Below, piece by piece: positions 34,211 through 45,229 of a DNA stretch of 64,000 bases. Numbering within the stretch: position 1 is the stretch's first letter; each line of letters starts with the position of its first letter. This DNA is from Eustoma russellianum (lineage: Eukaryota > Streptophyta > Magnoliopsida > Gentianales > Gentianaceae): NCBI GenBank assembly GCA_036186865.1, contig AP025045.1, positions 15,839,669 to 15,903,668 on the forward strand. The letters run 5' to 3'. A model generated the notes under the pieces. The model saw only the letters and a list, made by a program, of their open reading frames with translations. It had not been told where the DNA came from and made no database searches. A program made the position numbers and the translations under genes.

Positions 34211-34522
34211 GTGTTTTATGTATGTTGGATTGAGACATGTTTAGCGTTCCTATTTAAATTTATTCCTGAAGGTGCATTGCCATGTAGTAGAAGAGTGTTG
34301 TGGGTTCACTACGTGAATATATTTAATTATGCTCAACCTCATTTCATTTATGGTCCATTTACGTTAAGCGTCACTCAGAGTAATTATGGTGCTGCCCAGA
34401 CGGCAAGGTTCAGTGCAGTAAAAATTTTATGTCATGTTACAACTAAAGAAAAGCCACGTTATATATTAAATTCTAAAGTTTATGTGCATGGAACATATAA
34501 TAGAAAAAACTTATTTACGTAG
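34211..34522 (+). pseudogene. Unidentified coding relic
   Basis: An open frame of 103 codons with a protein-like composition, including FKFIPEGALPCSRRVLWVHY, then YAQPHFIYGPFTLSV and GAAQTARFSAV. It is not a gag, RT or integrase block that I can name, and its surroundings are otherwise AT-rich. No true start codon is evident: the frame simply opens after a stop near 34193. The composition and small size would fit an endogenous fragment of a viral coat protein, for example of a partitivirus; such fragments are known in plant genomes. I have no motif that proves it. It could equally be an exon of a decayed host gene. It sits in the 470-bp gap between E4 and E5. Confidence 0.3.
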
Positions 34523-34594
34523 GGCTCCATTCAAATGAAAAGCATAATTCTTTTGATTCGGTGTATGACCAACAAAAGTCGTGTAGGCAAAACC

Positions 34595-35471
34595 TGTTAG
34601 AAAATATGAGTGAGATATGGAACTAACAAAACAAGATCAATAAAATGAAATAGCCTAGACGTGATGGAAATCACTGTCCTTAAAGGTAATTTCGCATTCA
34701 CCGGTTGAGCAAGGTGAACTACAAGCGAATGCTTCCCAGGATTTAACGGCTTCCCTTGTTCGTTTGCTCTATGAGAAAGGGATTGAACCTGCAGAGAGAA
34801 GCGTTTGATAGTAGAGGAAGAAGAAGAGAATATTGGAGGAGAATAATGTTAAAAAAACTAAAATTTTGCAAAAGTTCTAGCTGTATATTTAAGATAGCAA
34901 GACCTAATCTTTATAAGCCTTGGGTTGTGTAAAATACCATTTTAAAAACCTACTTCAGCAGTTTAATTAACCGCCATGTCAGTTGCACAACGTTCATGTA
35001 TGAAAGGAGATGATTCTTGGAACAAAAGTTGCAATTCAAAGTGAAAAGTCTTGTCTTTTGGCACATCGATCGATCGATGTGATTGATCGGTGTCCACTTC
35101 GATTGATCGATGTCATCGATCGATGTTGGACAGAGAGATCCAACTTTGCACCCTACCAACATCGATCGATCGATGTATCGGTCGATGTCACATCGATCGA
35201 TTCATATGATCGGTCTATGTTGGACAGAGAGCTCCAACTTTTCATCCGTACCACATCGATCGGTCGATATGCTCGATCTATGTCAAACAGAACACCCAAC
35301 TTCATTTCAGCTTTCACTTGGTTCAATCCAACTTACACATGGATTGTTCCAAGTTATTTCGTATAATTCCAAAGTGTTCAAATCATCTTTCAATCTCACA
35401 AACAACATCTTACATGGTTTCATATAAGTTTGGAGAAAATTTTAAAGTACTTTAGATGTACTTTTCCAACA
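34595..35471 (-). repeat. E5 3' LTR
   Basis: 877 bp; aligns end to end with 39776-40624. A polypurine tract (plus-strand ATCCCCCACAT, 35472-35482) adjoins it. ATCGAT palindromes lie at 35060-35290. Confidence 0.87.
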
Positions 35472-35482
35472 ATCCCCCACAT

Positions 35483-35880
35483 GATCCAAACTTATGTGCA
35501 AATATTTCTGAACCTTAGTAAACCAACTTCTCCACTATTAAACGAAGACAATGACAATGTGGACAGTGACTCGCGTCTTGAATTGCCACTTAAAACAAGA
35601 AGAAATATATAAACAGAAATAAGATGACATTGACGTCTTAAATCTTACCTCTCTATTGTTTATATAAAATTACAACCATCATGTCATTGACTAACTTCAG
35701 GCAAGTTCGCAGTGTGGTGCAATATCGGCCATTCACCCAGTCCCGGGTTTTCATAAGTGCTAGTGCGTTATCCAGACTCTCATAGGAAGCGGCACCACCT
35801 CCACACTTATATATGTGTAGTTCATCAAATGTGTACTGCTCCACCACCATACAACATGCATATGAACTTCATTAAGAGAT
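35483..35880 (-). other. E5 3' untranslated stretch
   Basis: Between the polypurine tract and RNase H. Holds one short minus-strand ORF (35653-35850, 65 codons) that I do not recognise; probably chance. Confidence 0.4.
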
Positions 35881-36500
35881 TCTTAAAAACCCCACTTTCA
35901 ATTATATGACTTGTTTTTAGCACATTGAACCTTGTTTGTAGGATCTCTACTAATAGTGAGTTGGGTTGCCATCATACAAAGTTCACGACAATAGAATAAG
36001 TCCCACTCTCCTCGATGCTAAATTCAACTCGGTTCATATATATTCCAAGTTATCACCCCTGAACTAATTGGATCCCGCGCAATATTGTGCCTCAATCTGA
36101 TATGCCGGCTTTTTTGTTGTAGATCTTGCTCTTTTCTTGAGCGATCGCTACCTGCGAGTCACAACATATATAAACAGAAGGCATAGGTTTATACCACAAA
36201 GAAATATCAACCAACAAGTTTCTTAACTATTCAGCTTCTGTTGCAGCAAGTTTTAAATCAATAAACTCAGACTTCATGGTAGATTTTGCTATACAAGTCT
36301 GTTTGGAAGACTTCTAAGAAATAGTTCCACTACCCAAAGTGAATACATAGCCATTAGTTGAATTTATTTCATCGTTATTATATACCCAATTTGCATCACA
36401 AAAAACTTCTAACGCAGCTGGGAATCCATTAGACACAAGACATAAATCAATCGTTCCTTTAATATATCCCATTAACCATTCTAAAGCAGACCAATGTTAA
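35880..36500 (-). pseudogene. E5 RNase H remnant
   Basis: On the minus strand: WKSSKQTCIAKSTMKSEF near 36290, AATEAE in the next block, then SVYICCDSQVAIA. These are the AEA/ESEF and CDSQ-type blocks of copia RNase H. The frame is broken by stops. Confidence 0.75.
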
Positions 36501-37700
36501 TTACTTGGATTATGAGTATAACTGGCTAATCTATTTACTGCATAGGCTATGTCAGGTCTTATTAGATACATCACACTTTCAATTATTCTAGCATATTCAA
36601 CTTGTGAAACACTATTATTTCTATTTTTCCTCAAGTGAACTGCAGGATCACAAGGAGTACCCACAGGTTTTACATCGAAGAAATTATACCTTTTCAACAT
36701 TTTTTGAACATAATGAGATTGTGAAATCGCATAACCCCACAAATCTCAACTAACTGCAAACCAAGTATCAAATACGTCTTACCCATATCTTTCATGTCAA
36801 AGACGGACGATAAAAATGATTTAGTAGTATTCACAACATGCATGTTATTGCCAAAAATTAACATATCATTAACATATAAACAAACTATTATACAAACCAG
36901 AATCCTCAACTTTATATAAATACAGCGATCATTTTCATTCACAATGTAACCATTGGAAACCATAGCATTATCAAATTTTTCATGCCATTTTTTCGGAGCT
37001 TGTTTAAGACCATACAAGGATTTCTTAAGTCTACATACTTTGTGTTCTTGTCCTTGAAAATCATACCTTCTGGTTGATGCATATGAATCTCTTCATCTAA
37101 ATCTCCATTAAAAAGCTGTTTTTACATCCATCTGGCGTATCACTAACTTGTTAATAGAAGCTAAAGTCACCAACACTCTAATAGAAGTTATCCTCGCTAC
37201 CAGTGAATATGTATCAAAATAATCTATTCCCTCTTGTTGAGTAAGCCCTTAGCAGCTAGTCTTGCCTTAAACTTATCAATTGTACAATCATTCTTTAGTT
37301 TCTTTCTAATGACTCATTTACAACTAACAGGTTTACATCCCCTAGGCAAGTCTGCTAATTCTCAAGTATCATTACTAAGATTACACTCAAGTTCTCTGTT
37401 TATAGCTTCTTTCCAAAATTTAACATCTATGGATTTCATAGCCTCTTTATATGTCTTAGGATCTTCTTCTAAAATAAAAGCAGTAGTGAAGTCGTCTCCA
37501 AAAGATTTTCTAATCCTTTGTCTTTTGCTTCTTCTAGGCAAGGAATCAATTTCGTCATTGTTTTTCTTACTAGATTCACCAAGTTTAAAACTAGTATTAA
37601 TTACTTTTTCTTGTTTCTTTGGAAATTCAAGTTCAAAAAATTATGCATTCTTAGACATAATAATTGCACCATTATCTAAAGTCATAAACCCATATGCTGC
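36497..37700 (-). pseudogene. E5 reverse transcriptase remnant
   Basis: Blocks: QLFNGDLDEEIHMHQPEGM (near 37100), MYGLKQAPKKWHEKFDNAM (37017 on), CLYVNDMLIFGNNMHVV, FDMKDMGKTYLILGLQ, and YARIIESVMYLIRPDIAYAV (36742-36497). YVND replaces the catalytic YVDD (GAT to AAT), so polymerase activity is lost. Stops interrupt 37020-37700. A 160-codon ORF on the plus strand at 37234-37716 is only the complement. Confidence 0.83.
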
Positions 37701-37803
37701 ACTATTTAAAGCATAACCAACAAACACACAGTCTTTTGTTTTAGATGCAATTTTACTCCTTTTGAATTCCGGAATTCCAACTTTGGCTAAACACCCCAAC
37801 ACT

Positions 37804-38330
37804 TTAAAATAATTTCAAATTGGGTGCATAACCTTTCCAAAGTTCATAAGGAGTTAAACTAGTTTTCTTATGTGGTATTTCGTTGAGAATATGAGATGCT
37901 GAAAGTATGGCTTCACCCCACATATTACTTGGCAATCCAAGACTTAAGAGCATTGTATTCATCATATCCTTAAATGTCATATTTTCCTTTTTAGCAATAC
38001 CATTAGATTGAGGAGTATACGAAGGTGTGAACTCATGTATAATTTTATTATCTTCACAGAATTTTTGTAAAGACAAAGTGATGTACTCACCTTCTTTATC
38101 TGGCCTTACTTTTTTAATCCTTTTATCTAATTGATTCTTAACTTCATTCTTATATTTGATAAACATATTCTCAGCCTCATCCTTGTTACTAAGCAAATAA
38201 ACTTTAGCAAACCTAGAAAAATCATCTATAAAGGTAATGTAATACAACTTACCACCTTTATTCATAATGTTCTTAAAATCTCCTAGATCACTATGAATGA
38301 ATTCTAATTTTTCTCTTGCTCTTTTGGTTT
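37804..38330 (-). pseudogene. E5 integrase core
   Basis: Open for 153 codons: FIDDFSRFAKVYLL, VRPDKEGEYITLSLQKFC, YTPQSNGIAKKENMTFKDMM, MWGEAILSASHILNEIPHKK and YELWKGYAPN. The catalytic glutamate of the NGVAER motif is lysine (GAA to AAA type) and RSDRGGEY has become RPDKEGEY. The integrase should be inactive. Confidence 0.85.
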
Positions 38331-38360
38331 ACTTAAAGAGTTTCTTATGATGTTTCCCTT

Positions 38361-38942
38361 TTATACAATAATGACTTTAGCAAACTTGTTCTCATTATTC
38401 AGTTCAATTAGATTTGTGTTCTTTAACCTTCTAATTGTATCTACATTAACATGTCCTAATCTAGCATGCCGCAAATCAAAAGAATCAGTGATATGCACAG
38501 AACTAGATGCATTCTTATTATCTAAATAAAAAGCATCAAGTACAAAGAGACCCCTAGAACAGAAACCCTTCCCAATAAACTCCCCACTGCTAGATAACAT
38601 AAGTTTATCGGAATCAAAAACAAGCTTAATATTAGCTCTGTTTAGAAATGCTCCAGAAATCAAATTCCTCCAAATGGTAGGAACATGTAGCATATTGCTC
38701 AACTCCAGCTTTTTCCCAGATGTCAACTTGAGGTGCACTTTTACCTTCCCGATCACTCGGATTTCTTGTGTATCCCCTAGAAATACTTGGTCTCCACTGT
38801 TTATCTCTTGATAATCAATAAATAGATCTCTGCTAGTTGTAATATGTTTGGTGGCTCTAGTATCATCCACCCATTCTATTGCACCTCTGACAAGGTCTAA
38901 CTCGTCGACGATGACTACAGCGATTTTTTCATCCTCTATCAA
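38361..38942 (-). pseudogene. E5 protease and GAG-pre-integrase
   Basis: Open for 193 codons. The protease active site reads WVDDTRATKHIT where the family has DTGA or DSGA; glycine is arginine (GGA to AGA type). It continues with GDQVFLGDTQEIRVIGKV and LSNMLHVPTIWRNLISGAFL. A pre-integrase zinc block follows (RHARLGHVNVDTIRRLK). Confidence 0.85.
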
Positions 38943-38961
38943 ATCTTCGTTTTCATCTCCT

Positions 38962-39760
38962 TCAACAAGATTGGCCTAGTTGCTTGATTGTCCTTTTTTT
39001 GTTACAGAAAAATGCTTTGTGACCTTGCTTCCCATACCCCCAACCAACTCTTTTTGGTTTTGCTTTGTATTGTCCATGCATTTTCACTTTACCTTTGGGC
39101 TTGTTGGATTGAATTCTCGGTCTCTTGGCACCATGCTCTATAATATTTGCCTTTGCTCCACCTTCATCACCACTTGCATCTTCAAGCTTTTTATTTTCCT
39201 CTATATGGATATGTTTGATTGCACTGTCCATAGAGAGATTAGTATCATCATGCTTGCCTCTCTTCTTGTATTTATTCCAAGAAGAAGGAAGTTTTTCAAT
39301 TAAAGCAGCAGCTTGGAAGGTTTCATCAATTTTTATACCCTCCTGCTCAATATTGTCCACCAGTTGTTGAAACTATTGAATCTGATCATTGATAGATATA
39401 TGGTCAACCATCTGAAACTTGAGAAACTCACTGACCACATACTTTCTTTTACCAGCATTTAAAAACCATATTTGTTTTGAAGTGCTCTCCAGATTCCCCT
39501 TGTTGATTTAAATTTGACATAAATATCAAACAGCGAGTGAAAGAGGAAATGAAGAATATGTCCTCTACAAGTGATGTTATCTGCATCGTACTTGAGTGCT
39601 TCTCCATCTTCACTAGGTCTCTCCTTTGTCCAAACATAGGAGACAGACAGCATCTCAAGAAACAAAAGAACCTTTGCAGACCATCTCTTGAAAAACTTTC
39701 CATCAAAGGTTCTAGTCTGGACATACCAGGAATAGCAGGTTGTTTGGTTACCATAGCCGA
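38962..39760 (-). pseudogene. E5 gag remnant
   Basis: Two frames. The N-terminal block (39459-39815) has TFDGKFFKRWSAKVLLFLEM, YDADNITCRGHILHFL and GIWRALQNKYG, the usual start of copia gag. The C-terminal block (39360-38962) has EGIKIDETFQAAALIEKLPS, SWNKYKKR and a zinc knuckle near GYGKQGHKAFFC that lacks its first cysteines. A shift lies near 39360-39450. Confidence 0.78.
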
Positions 39761-39775
39761 AGTTGCTTTTAAGAT

Positions 39776-40624
39776 TGTTGGAAAATATGAGTGTGATATG
39801 GAGCAAACCAAACAAGATCGATAAAATAAAATAGCCAAGATGTGATGGAAATAATTTTCCTTAAAAGCAATTTCGCATCCACCGGTTGAGCAAGATGAAC
39901 TACAAGCGAATGCTTCCTAGGATTTAGTGGCTTCCCTTGTTCGTTTTAACGAGAAAGGGATTGAACTTGCAGTGAGAAGTGTTTGATAGTGGAGGAAGAA
40001 TAAGAGAATATTGGAGGAGAATAATGCTGAAGAACTCAAATTTTGCAAAAGTTCTAGTTGTTTATTTAAGATAGCAAGGCCTACTGTTTATAGGCCTTGG
40101 GTTGTGTAAAATACAACTTTAAAAACCTATTTCATCAATTTAATTAACCTTCATGTCAGTTGTATAACATTCATGTAAGAGAGATGATTCTTGGATCAAA
40201 AGTTGTAATTCAAAGTGAAAAGTCATGTCTTTGGCACATCGATTGATCGATATGATCGATCGATGCCATCGGTCGATGTTGGACAGAGAGCTCCAACTAT
40301 GCACCCTGCCAACATCGACAGATCAATGTACCGATCAATGTCACATCAATCGATCCATGTGATCGATCTATGTTAGACAAAGTGCTCCAACTTTGCATCC
40401 ATGTCGCATCGATCGATCGATGTGATTGATCTATGTCCAACATAACACCCAACTTTATTTCAGCTTTCACTTGGTTCGATCCAACTTACACATAGATTGA
40501 TCCAAGTGTTTACTTACAAGTACAAAGTGTTCAAATCATATTCAAATCTCCCAAACAACATCTTACATGTTTTTATATAAGTTTGGAGCAAATTTTAAAG
40601 TACTTTAGATGTACTTTTCCAACA
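39776..40624 (-). repeat. E5 5' LTR
   Basis: 849 bp from TGTTGGAAAATATG to TTTTCCAACA, with ATCGAT palindromes at about 40230-40440. The base next to the LTR toward gag does not form TGGTATCAGAGC. Confidence 0.85.
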
Positions 40625-41621
40625 AACCTGGTATAAAGTTAAGATGTCATAAGTAATGACAAAACCATATGTCATGTCAGATTATAATACTAAGAGTGTA
40701 GTTATGTGTAATGGAAACACTCCGTCACTGCCTCAAGTTATGTCCAAATAAAAGATGAGGTCATTTATGAAGGTAACGTTACATATACGTTAAGAGATGT
40801 GTAAAATCTACATCATGTACAGGTAAGGTAGGATCATGTAAATTGTCTCATTACATGTGATGTGAAGTTTTAGGGCACCTCCCAATGATCATCATCCACA
40901 TTACTTAAGAGTAGGTAGAGTAACTAATCATGTCATTTATGTTTGCTATATTTATTTTTTTATCGACCTAATCGAAAGTTCGCACTATTATTTGATTACT
41001 CTTTTGCAGATGAGCAAACAGGTCGAAAAGTATGATCAAACGTAGTGGAGTGTATGATTTTCTATAACTTGTATTGCACAATGTCATTTCATGTTTTAGG
41101 AAATACATGGGATTGTATCTCAAGATACTTATTTTGATTAATGCCTTTTGTGGAAGTTGTAGAGGATGATTTTTGCTTAATTTGTCAAATTTCGAGGTTA
41201 ATTTATAAGGATATGTTCTAGCTATATATGCATTTATGGATTTGCTTATGGAGTTTTTTTGACTTTTGAATAATAGATTTTTGAATCATGACCGATTATG
41301 ACTTCTAACTTAAAATAAAAGTATAACAAATTCTTATATGCGGCTAAATATACATGAGACATACACGGCCTATTTCTGTTATTTTTCAGTTCCTTTTCAA
41401 AACATTAGGTGGCTAAAGAAAGACATCGGCTGTGAGAAAACCCCATGTTAATGTGTTCTCTAGATGTCTCTTTAATTCAGCTGCTCTGAAGTTCGGGACG
41501 AATGGAAAAGGGAATATTTGATGGGCTGGCATTTTTCCATTGACGGTTTTTCGATACCCTTTTCCCATTAATATTGTTAATTTTGTTCCTTTTTTATATG
41601 TCGCAATGTTTTTGCCCTAAT
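40625..41621 (+). other. Gene-free stretch, gypsy-LTR-like in part
   Basis: 997 bases without a usable ORF. The part at 40920-41060 (CGACCTAATCGAAAGTTCG, then TTTGCAGATGAGCAAACAGG) resembles the gypsy LTR block at 54140-54200. From about 41370 on I see nothing I can name. The last 30 bases (TTTTTGCCCTAAT) seem to belong to the duplicated P450 upstream region. Confidence 0.35.
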
Positions 41622-42171
41622 TGTTGAAGAAAATTGATAGATGCAGCAACAAGAAGGGTAGCAGTGCACTGAGGTGATTGCGTGTAGCAGTAAGCTTCTA
41701 CCATCCAATCAAACTGCACTTTTGATAACTGAAAGGGTTAATTGCCACGTGATGATCAAGATGCGTGCAAGGACTGGCAGTTAAGGGAGCGCATCTAAAA
41801 TGCAAGGAGGGAGTGATGGTTGCAGAGGCAGAAGAAAGAGACTGGAGGAAGGAGACGAATAAAACGCACCAGAGTTTAAAATAGAGAGAAGTTACGATTT
41901 TGTCCTTGTTTTAATAACTGATGGGAGACGTTAGTTAGGAGAAATCTTGTAATTTCACACGCTTTATAATCGTTTAAATAGGCTGCAATGGCAGCTTGAG
42001 GAGATCGATCTTTGTGAATAATATTGCTGCAATTCTTTGATCCCAAAACTTATCTCTAGTAGTTTCTTAATTCTTCTTGATTTCTTTTGGTTCATGATTC
42101 TCTTGTGTTCCTGTCTCTTGTAGAATTGCTCAGTTGATTGTCTTCTGCGCATACTTATGAAATTTTTCACA
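41622..42171 (+). repeat. E6 5' LTR
   Basis: 550 bp, TGTTGAAGAAAATTG to AATTTTTCACA. Confidence 0.92.
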
Positions 42172-42183
42172 TGGTATCAGAGC
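42172..42183 (+). other. Met-tRNA primer binding site of E6
   Basis: TGGTATCAGAGC, exact and immediately after the LTR. Confidence 0.95.
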
Positions 42184-42190
42184 GTAACAG

Positions 42191-43270
42191 ATGAATTTTG
42201 GTACATTCACGAGTAATAACAGCGAAACATCTTCTCCCTTGATTCATGCTTCCATGGCTGCTGATCCTTCAGAGGATCTGTATTATATGCCCCTTAGTGA
42301 TAATCCTTCCATGATCTTGGTTCAACCGTTAATGGATGGGAACAATTACCATGGCTGGAGTAGGTTCGCTAGAAGAGCGCTTGAATCCAAGAACAAAACT
42401 GGATTTGTGGATGGAAGCATTGCGAAACCAATTGAATGAACAAGAAGATATAATGCTTGGATCAAAGCCAACAACATGGTGGCTTCTTGATTAGTTAACT
42501 CTCTTATCTCTAGCATAGCGCATAGTGTGGTGTGGATAGACAATACAGTAGATATATGGAATGATTTGAAATTTAGATATGGAAATATGGATTCATTTAG
42601 ACTATCTGACATACAAGAAGAATTTTATGGAATTAAAAAAGGACAGGTCACAGTCACTTAGTATTACACCAAATTAAAGGGTATTTCAAAAGAACTGTCA
42701 GTGTTGAAGTCTGTCCCTACTTGTACGTGTAATAGGTGTACCTGTAATTTGAGTGGTTCAATAAGTAAATTCATTGAGGAAGATTGTGTCATCAAGTTCC
42801 TTAAAGGATTAAATGATGACTATGAGGCAGTCAAATATAAGGTATTGTTAACTAGCCCTCTGCCAGATTTGAAAATGGCGTTTGCTATGGCAGTAAAACT
42901 TGAAAAGGGCATTTGCTATGGCAGTAAACTTGAAAGGAAATTGATGTACTCTAATGGTCAGGAGCATTTTGTGAATAATTCTTCTGTTGTTCTGACTGTT
43001 AATGAGGGGCCTAGGTCCAATACATGCATGAATAAACCTTCTGGAGGTCCATTTGGACCAAGAATGGCAGGCAGGGGCTTCAAGCCAAGGTTTGGACAGA
43101 ATAGTGCTAGGACTCCATTTTGTACATATTGTAATATGGCAGGTCACACAGTGGACAGATGCTATAAAAAACATGGTTACACACCGGGGTTTAAACCAAG
43201 ATCACAGGTGAACATGATTGGTGGCACTAAGTACAGTAACTCATGTGGAGAACCAGAGAACAAAGAATAA
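42191..43270 (+). pseudogene. E6 gag
   Basis: Starts at MNFGTFTSNNSETSS, 8 bp after the primer site. It has the gag N-terminal block VQPLMDGNNYHGWSRFARRAL, the capsid blocks WNDLKFRYGNMDSFRLSDIQ and FLKGLNDDYEAVKYKVLL, and a zinc knuckle CTYCNMAGHTVDRC followed by KKHGYTPGFK. Stops fall at about 42437 (a tryptophan codon to TGA), 42488 and 42660. A 31-nt tandem duplication at 42881-42942 with a one-base loss keeps the frame. The last part reads to about 43270. Confidence 0.88.
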
Positions 43271-43990
43271 GTGGGATCATATCAGCACTATGACCATACC
43301 AGTTCTGATACTGGTCCATCTGATCCCCAGGTGACCCCTAATATTACTCAAGAACATTATTTGCAACTCATGAATCTTTTGCAGCAGCATAATGATAAAA
43401 CTGGAAGAAGCATGGTTGATCAAACTGGGAGTGGTCCTAGCACTCACCATCATGCTGTAATGTCAGCTCAGGTAGCTGCTGACTTAGGTAAGTTGTTAGG
43501 TAACAATGCTTGCCAAAATTCAAATATATGGATTTTAGATTCTGGAGCTAGTGATCATTTTTGTTCATCATCTCACCTCTTTGAATCCTTATGTTCTGTT
43601 AATTCAATATCTATTCAAGTTCCTGATAAGTCTCTGGCACTGGTCAATCACGTTGATAAAGTGAAAGTAAATGATGACCTGCTGTTGAATGATGTGTTTT
43701 ATGTGCCCTCGTATACTTATAATTTGTTATCATTAAGCAAACTGACTCAGACTGGTGCCAATCAAGTATCTTTCCTTTCAAATCTTTGCTTGATTTAGGA
43801 CTTCAAGACCAAGAGGACGATTGGTTCAGCTAGAGTCTCTCGAGGTTTGTACATTCCACACTCAAACCTATCTGCTAGAGCTTTCAGTGTTCAGTCATCA
43901 GAGGCTTTGCTTTGGCATTCCAGGTTTGGCCATATGTCAGTTGCAATAGTCAAAGAAATTCATAAAAATCATCCTGATGTGCTAGCCTCT
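43271..43990 (+). pseudogene. E6 protease and GAG-pre-integrase
   Basis: IWILDSGASDHFCSSSHLFE carries an intact DSGA active site. It is followed by LNDVFYVPSYTYNLLSLSKL, then, after a stop near 43798, RVSRGLYIPHSN and ALLWHSRFGHMSVAIVKEIH. The latter holds the zinc histidines of the pre-integrase domain. Confidence 0.88.
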
Positions 43991-44079
43991 GATGATACAA
44001 AATAGTGTATGATGTCCCCTTGCCAAACATAAAAGACTCCCTTTCCCTACTTCATATTCTGTATCCTCCACTCCTTTCT

Positions 44080-44660
44080 CTCTTGTCCATAATGATATAT
44101 GAGGACCATACAAGTATCCAACAATGTATAAACAACAATATTTTGTTACTATTGTGGATGATTTTTCCAGATTCTGTTGGATTTATTTGTTGAAATCTAA
44201 GGCAGAAACTAGACCAACTGTGCATAGTTTCTGTCAGTATGTCAATGTATAATTTGATGTTAAAATTAAGGTGATCAGGACTGATAATGGGAAAGAGTTT
44301 AACATGCCTGACTTCTATGCATCCCATGGTATACTACATCAGACCAGTTGCTAATACACCCCTCAACAAAACGGCATTATGGAAAGAAAACATCAGCATA
44401 TCCTTACAGTGGCCAGGGCACTAAGGTTTCACTCTAGCCTTCCATCATCCTATTGGGGCTTTTGTGTACAACATTCAGTATGCCTTATAAATATCACACC
44501 CTCACCCGTTCTTCACCAAAAAACTCCATTTGAACTTTTGTATGACACCATTCCTACCTATTCAAATCTGAGAGTATTTGGCTGCCTAGCATATGCAGAA
44601 ATACTCAGCCTCACAAAGATAAATTTGCTCCAAGGGCCAGGAGAAGTCTATTCCTAGGTG
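44080..44660 (+). pseudogene. E6 integrase core
   Basis: Readable as TIVDDFSRFCWIYLLKSKAE, then IRTDNGKEFNMPDFYASHG, then TPQQNGIMERKHQHILTVAR, ARALRFHSSLPSSYWGF and TPFELLYDTIPTYSNLRVFG. Both aspartates and the glutamate (NGIMERKH) are present, but three or more frameshifts and stops break the frame. From 44660 to 45440 lies the Ser/Pro-rich linker before the RT; it is shifted repeatedly. Confidence 0.83.
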
Positions 44661-45229
44661 TGTCCTACTCAACAAAGGCGTATGTGCTTTAAGATCTTGA
44701 TACCAAAGATGTATTCATATCTAGGGATGTAATTTTTCATGAAGACACCTTTCCTTTCTATAAACAACCAGCCACACCTTCTTTCTGTCAAGACACTACT
44801 CCTTCAGGCAATTCAACACCTTCTGTCCTTCCTTTATCTTATCCATAAAATTATTCTGAACTATCCACTTCTTCATTTAGCCCTCAACCTGCATTAATCC
44901 CAGATCCCATTCTGCCCAGTGCACCTCTCAGTACCTCAATCACTCCCACTGTTGCTTCTTCATCTGATCATCAGCCTGTTGAAATCTCACCCAGTGCATC
45001 CTCACCACCAAGACTACCTGGTATCCTCACAGTTGATTTACCTATTCCTGCTAATGATGCTGAGCCATCAGCCTGTCCAGAGAACAATAATGTCCCTATG
45101 CGTCCCAAACGTTCAACACAACCACCTGCATATCTGAAAGATTACCATTGCAGCTCCATATCAACTCATTCACACCACACCAGTCCCCACTCAATTCATA
45201 TCATTCTAACATATGCATCATTAGCTCCA

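Larger units (their letters stand above)
34595..40624 (-). mobile_element. Ty1/copia element E5 (complete outline, decayed)
   Basis: LTRs at both ends (34595-35471 and 39776-40624) and a full gag-pol order on the minus strand. The LTRs start TGTTAGAAAATATGAGTG or TGTTGGAAAATATGAGTG and end TTTTCCAACA. Four bases, AACC, flank both ends. Catalytic residues are changed in protease, integrase and RT. No Met-tRNA primer site is visible next to the 5' LTR. Confidence 0.87.

Noticed and set aside
37234..37716. 160-codon ORF on the plus strand
   Set aside because: It is the complement of the E5 RT coding region and its product is a low-complexity mixture of Ser, Leu and Phe.
39537..39824. Plus-strand ORF of 95 codons, and other plus ORFs at 38980-39370
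   Set aside because: Complements of E5 gag; the minus-strand reading gives recognisable gag blocks.
19355..40440. ATCGAT repeats considered as a CRISPR-like array
   Set aside because: Spacing is irregular, the repeats are palindromic and LTR-bound, and the genome is a plant.
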